Of a DNA stretch of 64,000 bases, positions 62,888 through 64,000 are shown piece after piece. How positions within the stretch are numbered: position 1 is the first letter of the stretch; each line of letters opens with the position of its first letter. Both the position numbers and the translations under genes were made by a program. The DNA lies in the NCBI RefSeq assembly GCF_010384365.1, contig NZ_CP048397.1, forward strand, positions 4,960,001 through 5,024,000, written 5' to 3'. Below the pieces are notes generated by a model. It was not told where the DNA came from, ran no database searches, and was given only the letters and a program-made list of their open reading frames with translations. The DNA is from Streptomyces sp. S4.7. Its GTDB lineage: Bacteria > Actinomycetota > Actinomycetes > Streptomycetales > Streptomycetaceae.

Positions 62888-63862
62888 CTACTGCGCGATA
62901 CGCATTCGAACGTCGTTGGCGGCGGATTTCTCCGGACCCGATTGGCCCTCGGTCTTCCGCCAGCCCTGGCCGGACTTCGCCGCGCTCCATACCCGGTTCC
63001 CGATCGAGACCTCGGCGATCCGCAGGTCGGCGGAGTGCGCGACCGCCCAGTGGGCGAATTCCCAGCCCCGTGCCCGGTCCGAGGCGCCGACCGGCACCTC
63101 GACCTCGACCGGCGCTTTCGCCTCCGCCTGTCCGTCCGCCTGCCGGTCCGTCTGTCCGCCCGCCTCGCCGCCCCCGGCGGCCCGGTCCGCGCCCGTGGCG
63201 CTCGGCAGCACCTCGGGCCCGAAGGCGCGCGACAGGGCGGCCCGGACCTTCGCCGGATCGCCCGGTTCGCCGTCGCCCGAGCCCGTACACGTGAGCGTCG
63301 CGGCCGAGCGGCCCGTGAGCGCGGCGGACAGCAGGGTGGCGTCCGGCTCGTGCTTCGCGTACGCCTGTGGGAAACCGCTGCGCTGGACGCGCTGCGCCGC
63401 CTCTGTGAGGGGCAGCCGCGAATAGCCGGGGACCTCGGCCAGCTCCGCGTAGAACTTCCCCGCCGAGTACACCGGGTCGAGGATCTGCTCGACCGTGCCC
63501 CAGCCCTTCGACGGACGCTGCTGGAAGAGGCCGACGGAGTCCCGGTCGCCGTAGTCGATGTTGCGCAGCGCCGACTCCTGGAGAGCGGTCGCCAGGGCGA
63601 TCGTGACGGCGCGCTCGGGCATGCCCCGCGTGGTGCCGACCGCCGAGATCGTGGCGGCGTTCGCGGCCTGCTCCGGGCTCATCTCGTACGTGGGGACGTC
63701 GCCGTCGGACGACTCGGCGGCCCGCGCCGTGCAGCGCGGCGGGCCGCTGTCGCCGGAGACGTACCGCACCGCGACGTAGCCGGCCAGCGCGAGGAGCACG
63801 GTGAACGCGGCGGCGAGGCGGAAGAGTCGCCCGCGGCGGGGAGGGGAGGCGGTCTCGGACAC
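62888..63862 (-). CDS. Membrane-anchored lysozyme-like protein
   Basis: A 324-residue protein with one membrane anchor (about 14-34). Residues 60-195 have a lysozyme-like pattern, TIALATALQESALRN (candidate catalytic E96) and DRDSVGLFQQRPSKGWG, with AKHEPDATLLSAALTGR after it. A Gln/Ala/Glu linker and a further domain (WEFAHWAVAHSADLRI) end the chain. Relatives in databases are often called heavy metal transporters, for which I see no support. Peptidoglycan cleavage is an inference. The GTG at 63862 has TACGGT six bases upstream. Confidence 0.72.
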   Translation of the reverse strand: MSETASPPRRGRLFRLAAAFTVLLALAGYVAVRYVSGDSGPPRCTARAAESSDGDVPTYEMSPEQAANAATISAVGTTRGMPERAVTIALATALQESALRNIDYGDRDSVGLFQQRPSKGWGTVEQILDPVYSAGKFYAELAEVPGYSRLPLTEAAQRVQRSGFPQAYAKHEPDATLLSAALTGRSAATLTCTGSGDGEPGDPAKVRAALSRAFGPEVLPSATGADRAAGGGEAGGQTDRQADGQAEAKAPVEVEVPVGASDRARGWEFAHWAVAHSADLRIAEVSIGNRVWSAAKSGQGWRKTEGQSGPEKSAANDVRMRIAQ

Positions 63863-63868
63863 GCAGAC

Positions 63869-63874
63869 ACCGTA
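63869..63874 (-). promoter_or_regulatory. Leaderless -10 element of the lysozyme-like gene
   Basis: TACGGT on the minus strand, six bases before the GTG at 63862. Confidence 0.45.
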
Positions 63875-63944
63875 CCGGCACCACCGGCGGAGCAGGACCC
63901 GTCCGCCCGTCCCCTCCCGCACCCGGCGGACACGGGCCACGTCG

Positions 63945-63950
63945 TAGGGT
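63945..63950 (+). promoter_or_regulatory. Leaderless -10 element of the probable dapE
   Basis: TAGGGT lies six bases before the ATG at 63957. Confidence 0.5.
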
Positions 63951-63956
63951 CTGGCC

Positions 63957-64000
63957 ATGCCCGAAACGAAGCCTGGAACCACGCTGGACCTCACGCTGGA
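63957..64000 (+). CDS. dapE: Succinyl-diaminopimelate desuccinylase, N-terminal fragment
   Basis: Only 14 codons are inside the window; MPETKPGTTLDLTL resembles the start of Streptomyces DapE, and dapC lies two genes upstream in the same pathway. The rest is beyond the window edge, so the call rests on this short stretch, the leaderless start and the context. Confidence 0.5.
   Translation, partial: MPETKPGTTLDLTL

Overview
The window is high-GC actinobacterial chromosome, most likely Streptomyces. Genes are dense and third positions are strongly GC-biased. GTG and TTG starts are frequent, many starts look leaderless (TANNNT 6-7 bases before the start codon), and the gene set is typical of the genus: mycothiol biosynthesis (mshB), a seven-iron ferredoxin next to dapC, polyphosphate glucokinase, DUF4245/DUF6113/DUF6542 proteins and a SpoIIE phosphatase with a GHKL kinase domain. 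I saw no rRNA, tRNA, CRISPR array, prophage or insertion sequence.

Left part (1-15 kb): housekeeping and signalling. In order: DUF4245 protein, nitroreductase, exonuclease VII (xseA-xseB), an APC permease divergent from ispH, ppgK, a DUF6542 membrane protein, the ATPase ychF, a small membrane protein, a cupin, a GntR/UTRA regulator, a SPOR-like small protein, a Nudix hydrolase, a stand-alone GHKL anti-sigma-type kinase and an 852-residue PAS-PAS-GAF-PP2C-GHKL protein.

Accessory carbohydrate block (15-29 kb): a TPM-type protein with a shortened TPM domain, then a minus-strand operon encoding a lipoprotein, two permeases, a GH39-type glycosidase and a Tat-exported Glycoamylase-domain protein. 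It is divergent from a CE7-type acetyl esterase. A LacI-family regulator lies just beyond. Two matching 14-bp operator-like sites, one at the operon promoter and one upstream of the regulator, tie the block into one regulon. A DHA2-type efflux pump and a divergent GntR-TetR fusion regulator follow.

Middle and right (29-64 kb): an Sdh1-type succinate dehydrogenase operon and a small coiled-coil protein. Next come an orphan oligopeptide-binding lipoprotein with large low-complexity insertions, typA, two complete tandem oligopeptide ABC operons (each lipoprotein, two permeases, two ATPases), a membrane protein and an S9 prolyl-oligopeptidase-type peptidase; together these read as a peptide uptake and processing district. 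The last stretch holds mshB, DUF6113, a VanW-N-like membrane protein, a SirB1-type transglutaminase-like protein, a GNAT acetyltransferase, fdxA, dapC, two exported or membrane proteins and the first codons of a probable dapE.

The most notable signals are a 439-bp tract nearly identical between the two dppF-like genes (apparent gene conversion), the paired LacI operators, twelve starts sharing a leaderless -10 signature, the shortened TPM domain, and the low-complexity expansions in the orphan lipoprotein.
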